Shown: one piece after another, positions 51,955 to 60,183 of the stretch | Numbering within the stretch: position 1 is the first letter of the stretch | Layout: every line of letters begins with the position of its first letter | Assembly (NCBI GenBank): GCA_963643465.1 | Contig: CAVIJT010000003.1 | Span: forward strand, 124,001-188,000 | Length of the DNA: 64,000 nt | From: CAG-411 sp963643465 | GTDB lineage: Bacteria > Bacillota > Clostridia > Lachnospirales > Lachnospiraceae | Direction: 5' to 3' | Translations under genes and position numbers: made by a program | The notes under the pieces: generated by a model | What the model was told of the DNA's origin: nothing | The model's input: only the letters and a program-made list of their open reading frames with translations | Database searches by the model: none

Positions 51955-52998
51955 ATGGAAAAGGGAAAATTGGCGCTAGGTGTTGTAGGAACCGGAATTG
52001 TAGTATATATCATTTTTCGGTTCTTTTTTTGGTTGTTGTTTCCTGTACTGTTTGCTATGGGAGTGGGAAAAATATTGACACCAGTAGCTGGATTTTTAGA
52101 AAGAAAATGTCATTTTCCTGATTTTATGTGTGTGGTGTTTCCTGTTATTTTGTTCTTTTGTGTATTGGCAGTAGGTGTGTACTATTTTGTGGTGGCATTT
52201 TGCGGACAGCTTATGGGACTTTTAGAGCAACTTCCTAATTATGAAAAGTGGTTTCTTGGAATGTGGGATCAGATGTGCAGTTGGTGTGACCAAAAATTTT
52301 TTATGGAGCAGGGGACTGCTTTTTCCTATACCCAAAAACAGATTGGAACTTGGTGTCAGTCTGTTTGTAGTGATGGAGTGTCATCCTTTACCAGTGGATT
52401 AGTAGGAGTTGCCCGTTGCCTGGTTTCTGGAATAGGAATAGTAGGTGTGATTTTTATTCTCTGTTGTCTTTATATAAAAAGTAGGGATGAATTGCAGGAA
52501 AGTTTTCGAAAGAATATATTTTATGAAGATTTGAAAAAAATATTGAAACCGCTTACGAATGTGGGGTTTGCTTATATTCGTGCGCAGCTCATTATTATAT
52601 CCATTGTGTCTGTAGTCTGCTCTGTGGGTTTCTATTTGGTGGGAAGTTCTTATGGATTAGTGTTTGGAATATTGGTGGCAGTGATAGATGCCTTTCCTAT
52701 ATTAGGAAGTGGAATTGTATTGATACCGGCAGCCCTTATTGCGGCTCTCACCCATCGGTTGCGAAATGCAGTGATTTTTTTGCTGATTCTTCTTGCCTGT
52801 CAGGTAGTAAGACAGTTTTTAGAACCAAAGCTTATAGGAGAGAAGGTAGGGATTTCTCCTTTTTTTATTCTTCTCTCCGTTTACTTTGGGTTACAGTTAT
52901 TTGGGGTAATCGGTGTCCTTACCGGACCTATGGCATTGGTACTGTGGCAGTCTATGATACGTTATTTGCGGGAAAACGTGTTATCCTCTTGTGGCTGA
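51955..52998 (+). CDS. AI-2E family transporter
   Basis: A 347-residue membrane protein with about seven to eight hydrophobic segments. It shows the family pattern: VFPVILFFCVLAVGVYYFV early, a central cytoplasmic helix region, and VIDAFPILGSGIVLIPAALIAAL with RQFLEPKLIGEKVGISPF near the end. Relatives include autoinducer-2 exporters, sporulation YtvI and Na+/H+ antiporters, so the substrate is open. I start at ATG 51955 (AGGG 10 bases upstream). Its 3' end overlaps the convergent DUF4097 gene by 37 bases. Confidence 0.88.
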   Translation: MEKGKLALGVVGTGIVVYIIFRFFFWLLFPVLFAMGVGKILTPVAGFLERKCHFPDFMCVVFPVILFFCVLAVGVYYFVVAFCGQLMGLLEQLPNYEKWFLGMWDQMCSWCDQKFFMEQGTAFSYTQKQIGTWCQSVCSDGVSSFTSGLVGVARCLVSGIGIVGVIFILCCLYIKSRDELQESFRKNIFYEDLKKILKPLTNVGFAYIRAQLIIISIVSVVCSVGFYLVGSSYGLVFGILVAVIDAFPILGSGIVLIPAALIAALTHRLRNAVIFLLILLACQVVRQFLEPKLIGEKVGISPFFILLSVYFGLQLFGVIGVLTGPMALVLWQSMIRYLRENVLSSCG

Positions 52999-53870
52999 AA
53001 AATAAGGTTGCAGGCTCCTTTTTCATTTTCAATAAAAATGTTGTGAGAACCGCTCTCTGTTAATGGCACATTTTCATAGTTATCGCCGTCTATGTAGATG
53101 TCTCCTTCGCCTTTTGAAAGGGATAATCCGTAATAATCCCGTTTGGCATAGACCAAAAGAGTAAGGTTTCCGTCTCCTATATGAAAATTGCCAGAGGAAT
53201 ATAAATGGCCGGAAAAACCAATCTCTCCATCGCCGCCAGTGACCGTTACTTTATCAAAGGATACATTTTGAAATGAAGTGTCACCATCTTCGGTGGTGAT
53301 GGAAGCATTGTCTGCATACGTGTAAGATGCCACAAATTCTCCATCTCCAGTAGAAAGCTCCAATTGTTTGATAGCAAGTTTTCCAAGAGTAGTGTCACCC
53401 TCGCCAAGAGAAAGGGAGAGGGAATCAAGAGAAAAATCTTTTGGAACTTGTACATAAATACTGCCAGGGGTTTGAATTACATCTCGATTTTTAAATAAAG
53501 TATATAAGTTGTAAGATTTTCGCTGGCGAATAATTAAAGTGTCGCCATCCGTTCCTACAGATACATTTCCAGTATTGCTAAGATAAGACACTTGGACCTG
53601 GTCGATGGCAGAGTTTACGGAAATAGACAAATCGTAATCTGCACAATCAATCGAAATGCTGTCAATATCGGGGTAAGCAGTAATACTACCGCCTGTTACT
53701 GTTTGCGTGTCATCCTTTCCCCATGGAAAAATAGAGCCAAAATTATGCTCGCTGTGAAACCAGTCTGCAAAGAAGATTCCTACTTCGATGACAAGGGCAA
53801 TGGCACAGATTCCCAGTGTGACCAGTAGGGAGATTATCACGTTTTTCATTACTTTTTGAAATGTATTCAT
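52962..53870 (-). CDS. DUF4097 family membrane-anchored beta-helix protein
   Basis: A 302-residue protein with one N-terminal membrane segment (about 12-34) and an extracytoplasmic repetitive beta region. The repeats have the GDGEFV/GDTSF/GDGEIGF/GEGDIYIDG pattern of DUF4097 adhesin-like beta-helices. The ATG overlaps the end of the LiaF-like gene by 4 bases (ATGA-type coupling), so the two are co-expressed. This pairing is common in Bacillota envelope-stress operons. The overlap with the convergent transporter gene is 37 bases. Confidence 0.82.
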   Translation of the reverse strand: MNTFQKVMKNVIISLLVTLGICAIALVIEVGIFFADWFHSEHNFGSIFPWGKDDTQTVTGGSITAYPDIDSISIDCADYDLSISVNSAIDQVQVSYLSNTGNVSVGTDGDTLIIRQRKSYNLYTLFKNRDVIQTPGSIYVQVPKDFSLDSLSLSLGEGDTTLGKLAIKQLELSTGDGEFVASYTYADNASITTEDGDTSFQNVSFDKVTVTGGDGEIGFSGHLYSSGNFHIGDGNLTLLVYAKRDYYGLSLSKGEGDIYIDGDNYENVPLTESGSHNIFIENEKGACNLIFQPQEDNTFSRK

Positions 53871-54580
53871 CGTATGTCAATTCCTCCAAAGATACAAGTT
53901 ACTTCAATATAAATAGTCGGTGCATCCTCTATGGGTGCATTTCCCTTTCGGTAATTATGGATTCCTCCAAAGAGAGGAGTTCCTTTGACGATCAAATTGA
54001 TTTTTTCCGGAACATGAATATCCAATGTTCCAAACATGGCATTACAAGTAATATGTACTGGGGAAGAAGGAAATTCTGCCTCAGAAATATTTAAGCGAAC
54101 CTCTCCAAAGGTGGAGGAAAGGTTGCAACCATGAAAGGGAAGATGGTCGTAGTTTACAACTTTGCTGCAAAAAATGCCTTCAAAGTTGTGGTTGCTTTTT
54201 GGTGATTGCTCGTCCGATTCCTGTGGTGCATCTTCCTCTTCTTCTTCAGGAAAAAAGCAGTGGATAAAGAAGGAAAGCCCTACAATAATGAGCAATACCG
54301 GGAGAATTAGGCGTTTTGCCATGGATAAATCAAAGACTCCCATTTTGGCTGCAAATAGTAAGGTGCTGACAACTACGGCAGTAACGGTGGAAACTTGAAA
54401 TCCTTTTTGGAAAATATTTACGATACAGGGAAGGATAATAAAGAAAGTCCAAAATCCTTTATAAAACAGCAAATATGGAATATCTACATACCAGTAATTT
54501 CCTATATTACCTGCCCAGATAATGCCGATGGTAAGAAATAAAAATCCCCATACAAGATAACTATAATTTGTCTTTTTCAT
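53867..54580 (-). CDS. LiaF-like membrane protein
   Basis: A 237-residue protein. Four membrane segments in residues 8-105 are followed by an acidic linker (FPEEEEEDAPQESDEQSP) and a C-terminal beta domain (SSTFGEVRLNISEAEF..CNAMFGTLDIHVPEKINL..GGIDIR). This fits the LiaF/cell wall-active antibiotic response C-terminal domain. LiaF holds back a LiaSR-type sensor kinase; no LiaSR pair is next to it here. The promoter is at 54644-54672. AGAGGA precedes the ATG. Confidence 0.82.
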   Translation of the reverse strand: MKKTNYSYLVWGFLFLTIGIIWAGNIGNYWYVDIPYLLFYKGFWTFFIILPCIVNIFQKGFQVSTVTAVVVSTLLFAAKMGVFDLSMAKRLILPVLLIIVGLSFFIHCFFPEEEEEDAPQESDEQSPKSNHNFEGIFCSKVVNYDHLPFHGCNLSSTFGEVRLNISEAEFPSSPVHITCNAMFGTLDIHVPEKINLIVKGTPLFGGIHNYRKGNAPIEDAPTIYIEVTCIFGGIDIR

Positions 54581-54625
54581 TCTGTTTGTCCTCTCGTTGT
54601 TGCTATTCTCGTTTCTTTTGTGAAA

Positions 54626-54672
54626 GCGTATATACGCATTCCTATCATATAATTAATCTCACGTTAGGGCAA
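54626..54672 (-). promoter_or_regulatory. Promoter and palindrome upstream of the LiaF-like gene
   Basis: Minus-strand TTGCCC (54667-54672) and TATGAT (54644-54649), 17-bp spacer. A perfect palindrome GCGTATATACGC at 54626-54637 lies just downstream of the -10 and may be an operator. Confidence 0.6.
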
Positions 54673-54787
54673 GTTTGGATTTGCATATTTCGCTGCAAGT
54701 ATTCCGAATGTGCATTGGTAAAATGTCAAAATAGATACATTGATTAAACTTTTTGAAGAATAAAATTACAAAAAAAGAAAAAAATGT

Positions 54788-54854
54788 GTCGTTCATAACA
54801 AAAAATGGTCGTTCATAACAACTTTATAAAAATATGGAATAAAAGTGTTATACT
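54788..54854 (+). promoter_or_regulatory. LytTR-type direct repeat and promoter of the response regulator gene
   Basis: GTCGTTCATAACA occurs at 54788-54800 and again at 54808-54820, a 20-base period (about two helix turns). TATACT at 54849-54854 is the -10; the -35 region is poor, as expected when an activator is needed. LytTR regulators bind such pairs. Autoregulation by the gene at 54956 is inferred. Confidence 0.65.
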
Positions 54855-54955
54855 ATATGCACATTTTCAGGAAAAATAATGTGTGGCATTACTAAATATC
54901 CGATTTGACTAAAAATAGAAACTGGATATGGATAGTTTAGGAAGGGGAAGATAGC

Positions 54956-55684
54956 GTGTTAAAAATAGCGATTTGCGATGAGGATATCAAATTTACTTCT
55001 AAAATGAAGAAAATTATTGAGAGGACTGCCTGCGAAAATGGCATTGAAATAGAAATAGATGTTTGTTTTGAAGGTTCCGTATTGATTAAAAATAATAAAA
55101 GGGTTCCCTATGATGTGATATTCTTGGACGTGGAAATGGAAAAAATGAATGGGTTAGAAATTGCCAAATTGATTCGGAAAAGCAATGAATTGGCATATTT
55201 GATTTTTGTAAGTAGCCATTCTGAGTATGCAATTGCAGCATATGAGGTGCAGCCCTTTCGATTTATTATGAAACCAATTGAGGAGGAACTTGTGAAAACA
55301 TGCTTTTTAAAGGCGTATGCAAAAATAAGTAATGTATTGTCTTACTTTGAATACAAATTTAAGAAAGTATATTACAAAATACCAATAAAGGATATTGTGT
55401 ATTTTGAAAGCAATAAACGTGTAATTAATATTCATCTTGTGGATGGTTCTACCCAATTCTATTATGACAAATTAGACGTGATTGAAGAAAAAATGAGACA
55501 ATATAAAGTAGATTTTTGGCGAATACATAGGTCTTTTCTAGTAAATGCCAGATACATAAGAAAAAAGACGTATGATAAGGTTGTGTTAGCAGATGGGATG
55601 GAGCATTTAATTAGTGAAGATAGAAGAAAAATGCTAAATATGCAATATGCACAAATATTAGAAAAAGATATGATGGGATGTTAG
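54956..55684 (+). CDS. LytTR family response regulator
   Basis: A 242-residue two-domain regulator. The receiver domain (1-120) has the acidic pair CDED, the phosphorylation aspartate in VIFLDVEMEKMNG and the switch lysine in FIMKPI. The LytTR DNA-binding domain (about 135-235) shows IVYFESNKRVINIHLVDG and FWRIHRSFLVNARYI. It resembles AgrA/VirR-type regulators of peptide quorum sensing and bacteriocins. No histidine kinase gene is adjacent. Translation starts at GTG 54956 after GAAGGGG. The direct repeats upstream and the cassette downstream suggest its targets. Confidence 0.92.
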   Translation: MLKIAICDEDIKFTSKMKKIIERTACENGIEIEIDVCFEGSVLIKNNKRVPYDVIFLDVEMEKMNGLEIAKLIRKSNELAYLIFVSSHSEYAIAAYEVQPFRFIMKPIEEELVKTCFLKAYAKISNVLSYFEYKFKKVYYKIPIKDIVYFESNKRVINIHLVDGSTQFYYDKLDVIEEKMRQYKVDFWRIHRSFLVNARYIRKKTYDKVVLADGMEHLISEDRRKMLNMQYAQILEKDMMGC

Positions 55685-55751
55685 TTTGGAGGGGAAATGT
55701 TACACGAAAAGGGGGGAGTTATTACATGTTGCGTATTTTTGACATTTTTTG

Positions 55752-55760
55752 TGGTACAAT
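55752..55760 (+). promoter_or_regulatory. Extended -10 promoter before the thioredoxin-like gene
   Basis: TGGTACAAT (TGn plus TACAAT) at 55752-55760. TTGACA at 55739 is too close to serve as a normal -35. Confidence 0.45.
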
Positions 55761-55891
55761 CTCCGTGAAAATCAATTTACAGCAAGGTATTTACAGGAAA
55801 TATCCTGATAATACATAAATAGTTATTAATAGCTGATTGTACACAAAGGCCAATGTGTGATTAAAATTGAGTGAGAGATGGAGGTGATATT

Positions 55892-56395
55892 ATAAAGCAA
55901 AAATTGATAATTATTTTAAGTGTTGGAATTATTGGTATTATTTGCCTTGTAGGTTGTTCAAATACGGAAAAAGCATCATCAGGGATAACTAATAGTCTAA
56001 CTGCTATGGAAACAGAATTTGATAATCAAGAGAAATATCTAATAGAAATATCTAAGGATAATTTGATTGAAAGAATATCGGGTTCTGAAGAAATTTGGGT
56101 GTATGTAGGCAGAACTAATTGTAAAGACTGCCAAGAGTATTATCAAAGATTGTGTGAGTATCTTGAAAAAACAAAGAAACATATATTTTATCTTAATACA
56201 CGTGTGAAAACAAGTCAGAAAGCAGATATGGTTACCTTTCTGGGAGAAAATGGTGTCGATGAGGTGCCTGCAATTATACATTGGAATAATTTGGAGGTCA
56301 AAAAAGTATATGATATGCAAAATGAGAAAGATATTCAATTATTTGAAAGTGAATATGAATTATATGGAGGAAATTATGAAGAAAATAAAAACTAG
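55892..56395 (+). CDS. Thioredoxin-like lipoprotein with a non-standard (ATA) start
   Basis: About 167 residues. A lipoprotein signal (KQKLIIILSVGIIGI, lipobox LVGC at 19-22) is followed by a thioredoxin-fold domain with CKDC at about 77-80 and the cis-proline in EVPAIIHWN. It resembles thioredoxin-like bacteriocin-associated oxidoreductases. A good GGAGGTG (55880-55886) is followed, 5 bases on, by ATAAAGCAA where ATGAAGCAA would be expected. The only standard in-frame start upstream is GTG 55871, which has no ribosome site and would precede the signal peptide. So the start codon looks mutated or unusual. The next gene overlaps its end by 20 bases. Confidence 0.6.
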   Translation: MKQKLIIILSVGIIGIICLVGCSNTEKASSGITNSLTAMETEFDNQEKYLIEISKDNLIERISGSEEIWVYVGRTNCKDCQEYYQRLCEYLEKTKKHIFYLNTRVKTSQKADMVTFLGENGVDEVPAIIHWNNLEVKKVYDMQNEKDIQLFESEYELYGGNYEENKN

Positions 56396-57386
56396 ATTTA
56401 TTTCTACTATGATGATTGGTATTTTAGCGTTTAGTGACGTGGCAGTATCTAATGTTAGTGCAAGTGAAATTGATAATAATATTTACTTGGAGAATGAGAC
56501 TATTGTTACAGAAAAAACGGGAATAGAGGATATTAATAGTGATATTTATTCGACAAATGATAGTTTGCTAGTGGCGGATGGTTATGAAGCACTTATTGAT
56601 GTGCCATCTGATTTAAATGCACCAATCACAATCAGTGATGGACTAGGAGAAACAATGGCATATTCGTTACCGGAAGATGTTTCTAATTTGACGGGTACCT
56701 TGATTAATGATACTGTTATATATACTGATGAAGGTGGTGATATATCGTATGGAGTACAAGCGTTGCAACTTTCAGGAAGAAATGAACAAACGATAGAAGG
56801 AGTCAGAACAACAGTTACGATTGATAATTATACAGCTCCCAATAGATACGAGTTTACATATCATTTAAAAGAAGGACAGAAAATGGTTTCATCTGAGCAA
56901 TACCTAGGTGAGGAATTTGATACGAATGAAGTGTTTATTGTAAATAAAGATAACGAGGTTGAATATATTATTGAAGCTCCTTGGGCTAAAGATGCTAATG
57001 GAAACGATGTCCCAACACATTATGAAATTGAAGGAGATACATTAATTCAGATAGTAGATTTTAATGAGAATTCAGCATTTCCAATTGTTGCTGATCCATC
57101 TGTTTGGCAAATTGCAAAATGTACAGCATCTGTAGCTTGGTTAGTTGCATCATCAGTTTTTGCAGTTGCGAAAATTACTAAAATTAAAAAGTATATTAAA
57201 GCATTGGGAGGTGTGAAAGAGACCGTATCATTGATTATAGGTGCAACATCCATTGCTGAAAAAGGAGCTGCTGCAGGAGAAACCCTATTGAAACTTGCAG
57301 AAATTTTATTAGGTGTTGATCAGGTTATAGACAATTGTCCAGGGATAAAATCAACATACAGCAAACTGAAACAGAAATTTAGTTAG
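56376..57386 (+). CDS. Secreted protein with C-terminal hydrophobic domain, bacteriocin-like candidate
   Basis: A 336-residue exported protein with signal peptide ending about NVSASE (residue 31). Residues 40-240 are an acidic, beta-rich region. A short FPIVADPSVW motif then marks a junction, and the last 90 residues are alanine-rich and amphipathic or hydrophobic (TASVAWLVASSVFAVAKI, GATSIAEKGAAAGETLLKLAE). A propeptide-like N-terminus with a membrane-active C-terminus suits a bacteriocin or toxin, which is inference. ATG 56376 has GGAGG 5 bases upstream and overlaps the preceding gene by 20 bases. The gene for a small membrane protein follows in 11 bases. Confidence 0.6.
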   Translation: MKKIKTRFISTMMIGILAFSDVAVSNVSASEIDNNIYLENETIVTEKTGIEDINSDIYSTNDSLLVADGYEALIDVPSDLNAPITISDGLGETMAYSLPEDVSNLTGTLINDTVIYTDEGGDISYGVQALQLSGRNEQTIEGVRTTVTIDNYTAPNRYEFTYHLKEGQKMVSSEQYLGEEFDTNEVFIVNKDNEVEYIIEAPWAKDANGNDVPTHYEIEGDTLIQIVDFNENSAFPIVADPSVWQIAKCTASVAWLVASSVFAVAKITKIKKYIKALGGVKETVSLIIGATSIAEKGAAAGETLLKLAEILLGVDQVIDNCPGIKSTYSKLKQKFS

Positions 57387-57397
57387 GATGTGAAGAT

Positions 57398-57679
57398 ATG
57401 AATGAATACAACCTTGTAAAAGAAAAACAGGAAAAAAATAAGGCATTCCCTATAATTATGTTTACACTTACGATTATAGTTGCAATTGAAGTAATTGCAA
57501 AAATTGTCTTAAAGGATCAATTTTATGATGTTTTAGCATTATATGCATGTGTACAATGTGTGAAAAATATCTGTGAGTATAAATATTTTAAGCATAAAGA
57601 AGATTTTTTTGCAAGTGTGTGCGCAGGGGTTATTTTTATTGCACTTATAATATTGTATCTATCGACTTTCTTTGATTAG
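57398..57679 (+). CDS. Small three-helix membrane protein, candidate immunity protein
   Basis: A 93-residue protein with membrane segments at about 18-36 (IIMFTLTIIVAIEVIAKIV), 42-58 and 70-90 (VCAGVIFIALIILYLSTFF), and a charged N-terminus. It resembles the small DUF6442-like membrane proteins. It lies 11 bases behind the secreted protein gene and ends in a terminator at 57700, so it closes the cassette. An immunity role is inferred from position and shape only. Confidence 0.6.
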   Translation: MNEYNLVKEKQEKNKAFPIIMFTLTIIVAIEVIAKIVLKDQFYDVLALYACVQCVKNICEYKYFKHKEDFFASVCAGVIFIALIILYLSTFFD

Positions 57680-57699
57680 ATGATGTTGTTGTTTGGTTT

Positions 57700-57730
57700 T
57701 AGGGTGTGCTAATTGCACACCCTTTGATTT
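57700..57730 (+). terminator. Terminator of the cassette
   Basis: GGGTGTGC (57702-57709), loop TAATT, GCACACCC (57715-57722), tail TTTGATTT. Confidence 0.75.
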
Positions 57731-58049
57731 GTGAACATCAACACCAAAAAAGGTTTGGTAAGTAACTTTTTAGGGTCAAAAATTTCTTTTAAAGCAAAAG
57801 GAAGAAGTCATTGACTGTTCCATTACGCATTTAACGGAGAAGTGAAAACAAATATTACAAAAAATAGAAAGATTAACCTTGACGTTAGTATGTTGTGTGT
57901 CTATTGTTCCTTTGAATGTATAAGCGGCTATACCATCATCAGAAACGACAGCGCAATTAACGGGAACGATTAAATTTGGATTTAAAGATGTTGCGGAAGC
58001 AAGCATGAGTGTTTTGGTTGTAATGGAATGGGGAAACAAAAAACAATAA

Positions 58050-58122
58050 AAATTGTGATGATTTAACAGGTAGTTTTTTTGACGAAGAAACAAGGGATGG
58101 AAAAATCGTGACAAGTTATAGT
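58050..58122 (+). pseudogene. 73-bp fragment of the lipoprotein gene at 60184
   Basis: Matches 60846-60918 (3' part of the lipoprotein gene) with one mismatch, then switches directly into the copy of another gene at 58123. The 57731-58049 stretch before it holds no gene that I can support. Confidence 0.8.
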
Positions 58123-58134
58123 GAGGTATTTATT

Positions 58135-58373
58135 ATGAAAAATCCAGAAAATATTTATGGAAAAGACTATAAAATGTTTATCAAAAGAATCTTTGGAGTG
58201 GCAGATGAAGTTTGCTTCGTAGTAGACCCGTTTTGGATAATTTAGAAGAATTGTGTACTACCGGATGGGAAGAAATCTATGATAGTGCGTTATATTTTGA
58301 TTATCAAGAGCTAGGTACGGGGGATGTGGCGCGCCACAATGTGTTTTGCATCTAAAGGCAGATTATTATAAGA
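58135..58373 (+). pseudogene. Decayed partial copy of the gene at 59092
   Basis: This sequence follows 59092-59330 almost base for base, including the identical upstream GAGGTATTTATT. One T is lost in the CCGTTTTTGG run and a C is lost before GGCGCGCC. Both deletions shift the frame. The copy ends about 58373, where the VanZ-like gene's ribosome site begins. It is a non-functional duplicate. Confidence 0.88.
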
Positions 58374-58383
58374 GGTGTTAATT

Positions 58384-59025
58384 ATGATATCGGTTGATTT
58401 TGATATACTTACATTTGGGTTTTGTTTTTTATTATATATTCCCGTTTTCCTTTTTTTGAAGTTTAAATGCAAAAAAAATAAGTATTATATGGCAATTTCT
58501 TTTATTATGTTTATTTATTTATGTGAAGTGTTAAATTATACACAATTTCCTGTTTTGCTTCATTTTGATCAAGTATATGACCTTTCAAAAAATATAAATT
58601 ATATACCTATATATGGTTTGTCTGTTGATGATATGCAGACGGTGTTATTAAATATAGTCTTAACAATTCCTTTTGGTTTTTTTGTAACTATTATGTGTAA
58701 ACAGACATTACATATAACTTGGGTTATTGGTTTAATTCTTGGAATTATATTAGAAGGATTGCAATTTTTAGTTTCTAATTTTATTGGAACTAATTTTAGA
58801 GTAATTGATATAAATGATGTTATTTTCAATTGTACTGGTGTTATATTAGGTTGGTGTTGTTATACCGTTTTAAAAATGGTTTATTTGAAAATTATGGATG
58901 TATTACATATTGAAAAAAATGCTTTTTTAGATTTCTGTTTTGATAGAAAAGCATGTGAAGATTATGTGAAAATGGATAGTAATTTGTCTGTTACTGATAA
59001 TAGATTACAAAAGCATAAAAAGTAA
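58384..59025 (+). CDS. VanZ-like family membrane protein
   Basis: A 213-residue protein with about five membrane segments. The VanZ-like pattern is visible in NYIPIYGLSVDDMQTVLLNIVLTIPFGFF, ILGIILEGLQFLVSNFIG and FRVIDINDVIFNCTGVILGW. VanZ of enterococci lowers teicoplanin susceptibility; most relatives are uncharacterised. ATG 58384 has AGAGG 8 bases upstream. It is placed between a decayed gene copy and its intact original, so it was probably brought in or trapped by recombination here. Confidence 0.88.
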   Translation: MISVDFDILTFGFCFLLYIPVFLFLKFKCKKNKYYMAISFIMFIYLCEVLNYTQFPVLLHFDQVYDLSKNINYIPIYGLSVDDMQTVLLNIVLTIPFGFFVTIMCKQTLHITWVIGLILGIILEGLQFLVSNFIGTNFRVIDINDVIFNCTGVILGWCCYTVLKMVYLKIMDVLHIEKNAFLDFCFDRKACEDYVKMDSNLSVTDNRLQKHKK

Positions 59026-59091
59026 TTTTAGTAATAGTGTAACGCTATTGAATTGTATAGAGTGTAATTAAAAAATATAGAGGTATTTATT

Positions 59092-59493
59092 ATGAAAAAT
59101 CCAGAAAATATTTATGGAAAAGACTATAAAACATTTATCAAAAGAATCTTTGGAGTAGCAGATGAAGTTTGTTTTGTAGTAGACCCGTTTTTGGATAATT
59201 TAGAAGAATTGTGTACTACCGGATGGGAAGAAATCTATGATAGTGCGTTATATTTTGATTATCAAGAGCTAGGTACGGGGGATGCTGGCGCGCCACAATG
59301 TGTTTTGCATCTAAAAGCAGATTATTTTATGATGGAATTCTTTTTGAAACGAAAAGGAATTTTTGATTATGATTGGCGCGGAGAAGTAGACTTAATGTTG
59401 GTGGATCCTTTCTTTTTACAAGATGGGGAGGAAATATGTAGTACCATTACTCATGAAAAAATGTTTTGGGCAAGAGAGGATTTATTACGTTAA
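59092..59493 (+). CDS. Unknown acidic protein, intact copy of a duplicated gene
   Basis: A 133-residue cytosolic protein (MKNPENIYGKDYKTFIKRIF..), rich in Asp, Glu and Phe. I recognise no family. A frameshifted copy stands at 58135. Small acidic proteins that occur as intact and broken copies in variable regions are often immunity proteins against toxins, but that is inference. The start lacks a strong Shine-Dalgarno (AGAGGTATTTATT before ATG). Confidence 0.6.
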   Translation: MKNPENIYGKDYKTFIKRIFGVADEVCFVVDPFLDNLEELCTTGWEEIYDSALYFDYQELGTGDAGAPQCVLHLKADYFMMEFFLKRKGIFDYDWRGEVDLMLVDPFFLQDGEEICSTITHEKMFWAREDLLR

Positions 59494-59499
59494 AGTGAT

Positions 59500-59612
59500 A
59501 AAAGAGGAATATAAAAACTCTTTGGAAATAGCAGTTGGTTTTCAAGTTTTAGTAACGAACAAGTAAAAAAATAGAAATTAATTTCAGTGAATTGGATAGA
59601 TAAAATAACAAA
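59500..59612 (+). pseudogene. Remnant of the lipoprotein gene at 61216 and of its upstream spacer
   Basis: About 60 bases (GAGGAATATAAAAACTC...) match 61850-61912 inside the lipoprotein gene, with several substitutions and early loss of frame. From 59592 TTGGATAGATAAAATAACAA repeats the spacer at 61069. The 59494-59674 gap is therefore a recombination remnant. Confidence 0.7.
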
Positions 59613-59674
59613 ACACCCAAAAAATCGTTTTAAACCACGTTTTAGTGATGTAGTGGATTTTAAGGAGAAGCAAA

Positions 59675-60154
59675 ATGAAAAATAATATTTTTGATATATT
59701 AACGTTATGCAGCATTATATTGTATTATGTACTTCATAGGGTTAGTCTATATTTATGGGCAAAAGGTGAAGTGTATGCGGATTATATAAAATTGGCAAGC
59801 TACATATTTTTTGTATTCAGTGTGATTAGCGCGTTGTGCATGTTACTTGTTGATTTTAGAAGAGCTAAAATAATGCGACCAATTGTGATATTAGTAATAG
59901 GTGTATATGTAGCAATTCAATTTATTATAGTAGAAGATACGGGAAGACAAGTCGGAGGCTATATGAAAATAGTAGATAAGGGATATAATGATGGAAAGTA
60001 TTATCTTATGATAGAAAATGAGCCATCATTACAATTATTGTGTGATAAGAATATTTATAGTAGTGTGGATAAGGACGATAGTTGCTTGATAGAATATCGT
60101 GTTATAGGTGAAAGTACGAAAATTTCATATATACAATCAATAGAAAAGGAATGA
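59675..60154 (+). CDS. Membrane protein of unknown function
   Basis: A 159-residue protein with three membrane segments (about 6-24, 40-62 and 70-90; for example IVILVIGVYVAIQFIIV) and a C-terminal soluble beta part (YNDGKYYLMIENEPSLQLLCD). No family is recognised. AAGGAGAAG precedes the ATG. It overlaps by 4 bases the open frame of the following lipoprotein gene. Confidence 0.65.
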   Translation: MKNNIFDILTLCSIILYYVLHRVSLYLWAKGEVYADYIKLASYIFFVFSVISALCMLLVDFRRAKIMRPIVILVIGVYVAIQFIIVEDTGRQVGGYMKIVDKGYNDGKYYLMIENEPSLQLLCDKNIYSSVDKDDSCLIEYRVIGESTKISYIQSIEKE

Positions 60155-60183
60155 AAATAGAAACAAAGGGGAAAACGAAAAAT

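Noticed and set aside
54956..55684. Complete agr-type quorum-sensing operon
   Set aside because: Only the LytTR regulator is present; no histidine kinase, AgrB-like peptidase or autoinducer peptide gene is found beside it.
57776..58114. 112-residue minus-strand frame reading NLIVPVNCAVVSDDGIAAYTF
   Set aside because: Part of it looks protein-like, but the frame runs across the junction with a duplicated gene fragment on the other strand, there is no ribosome site, and I cannot name a family. It could be a relic.
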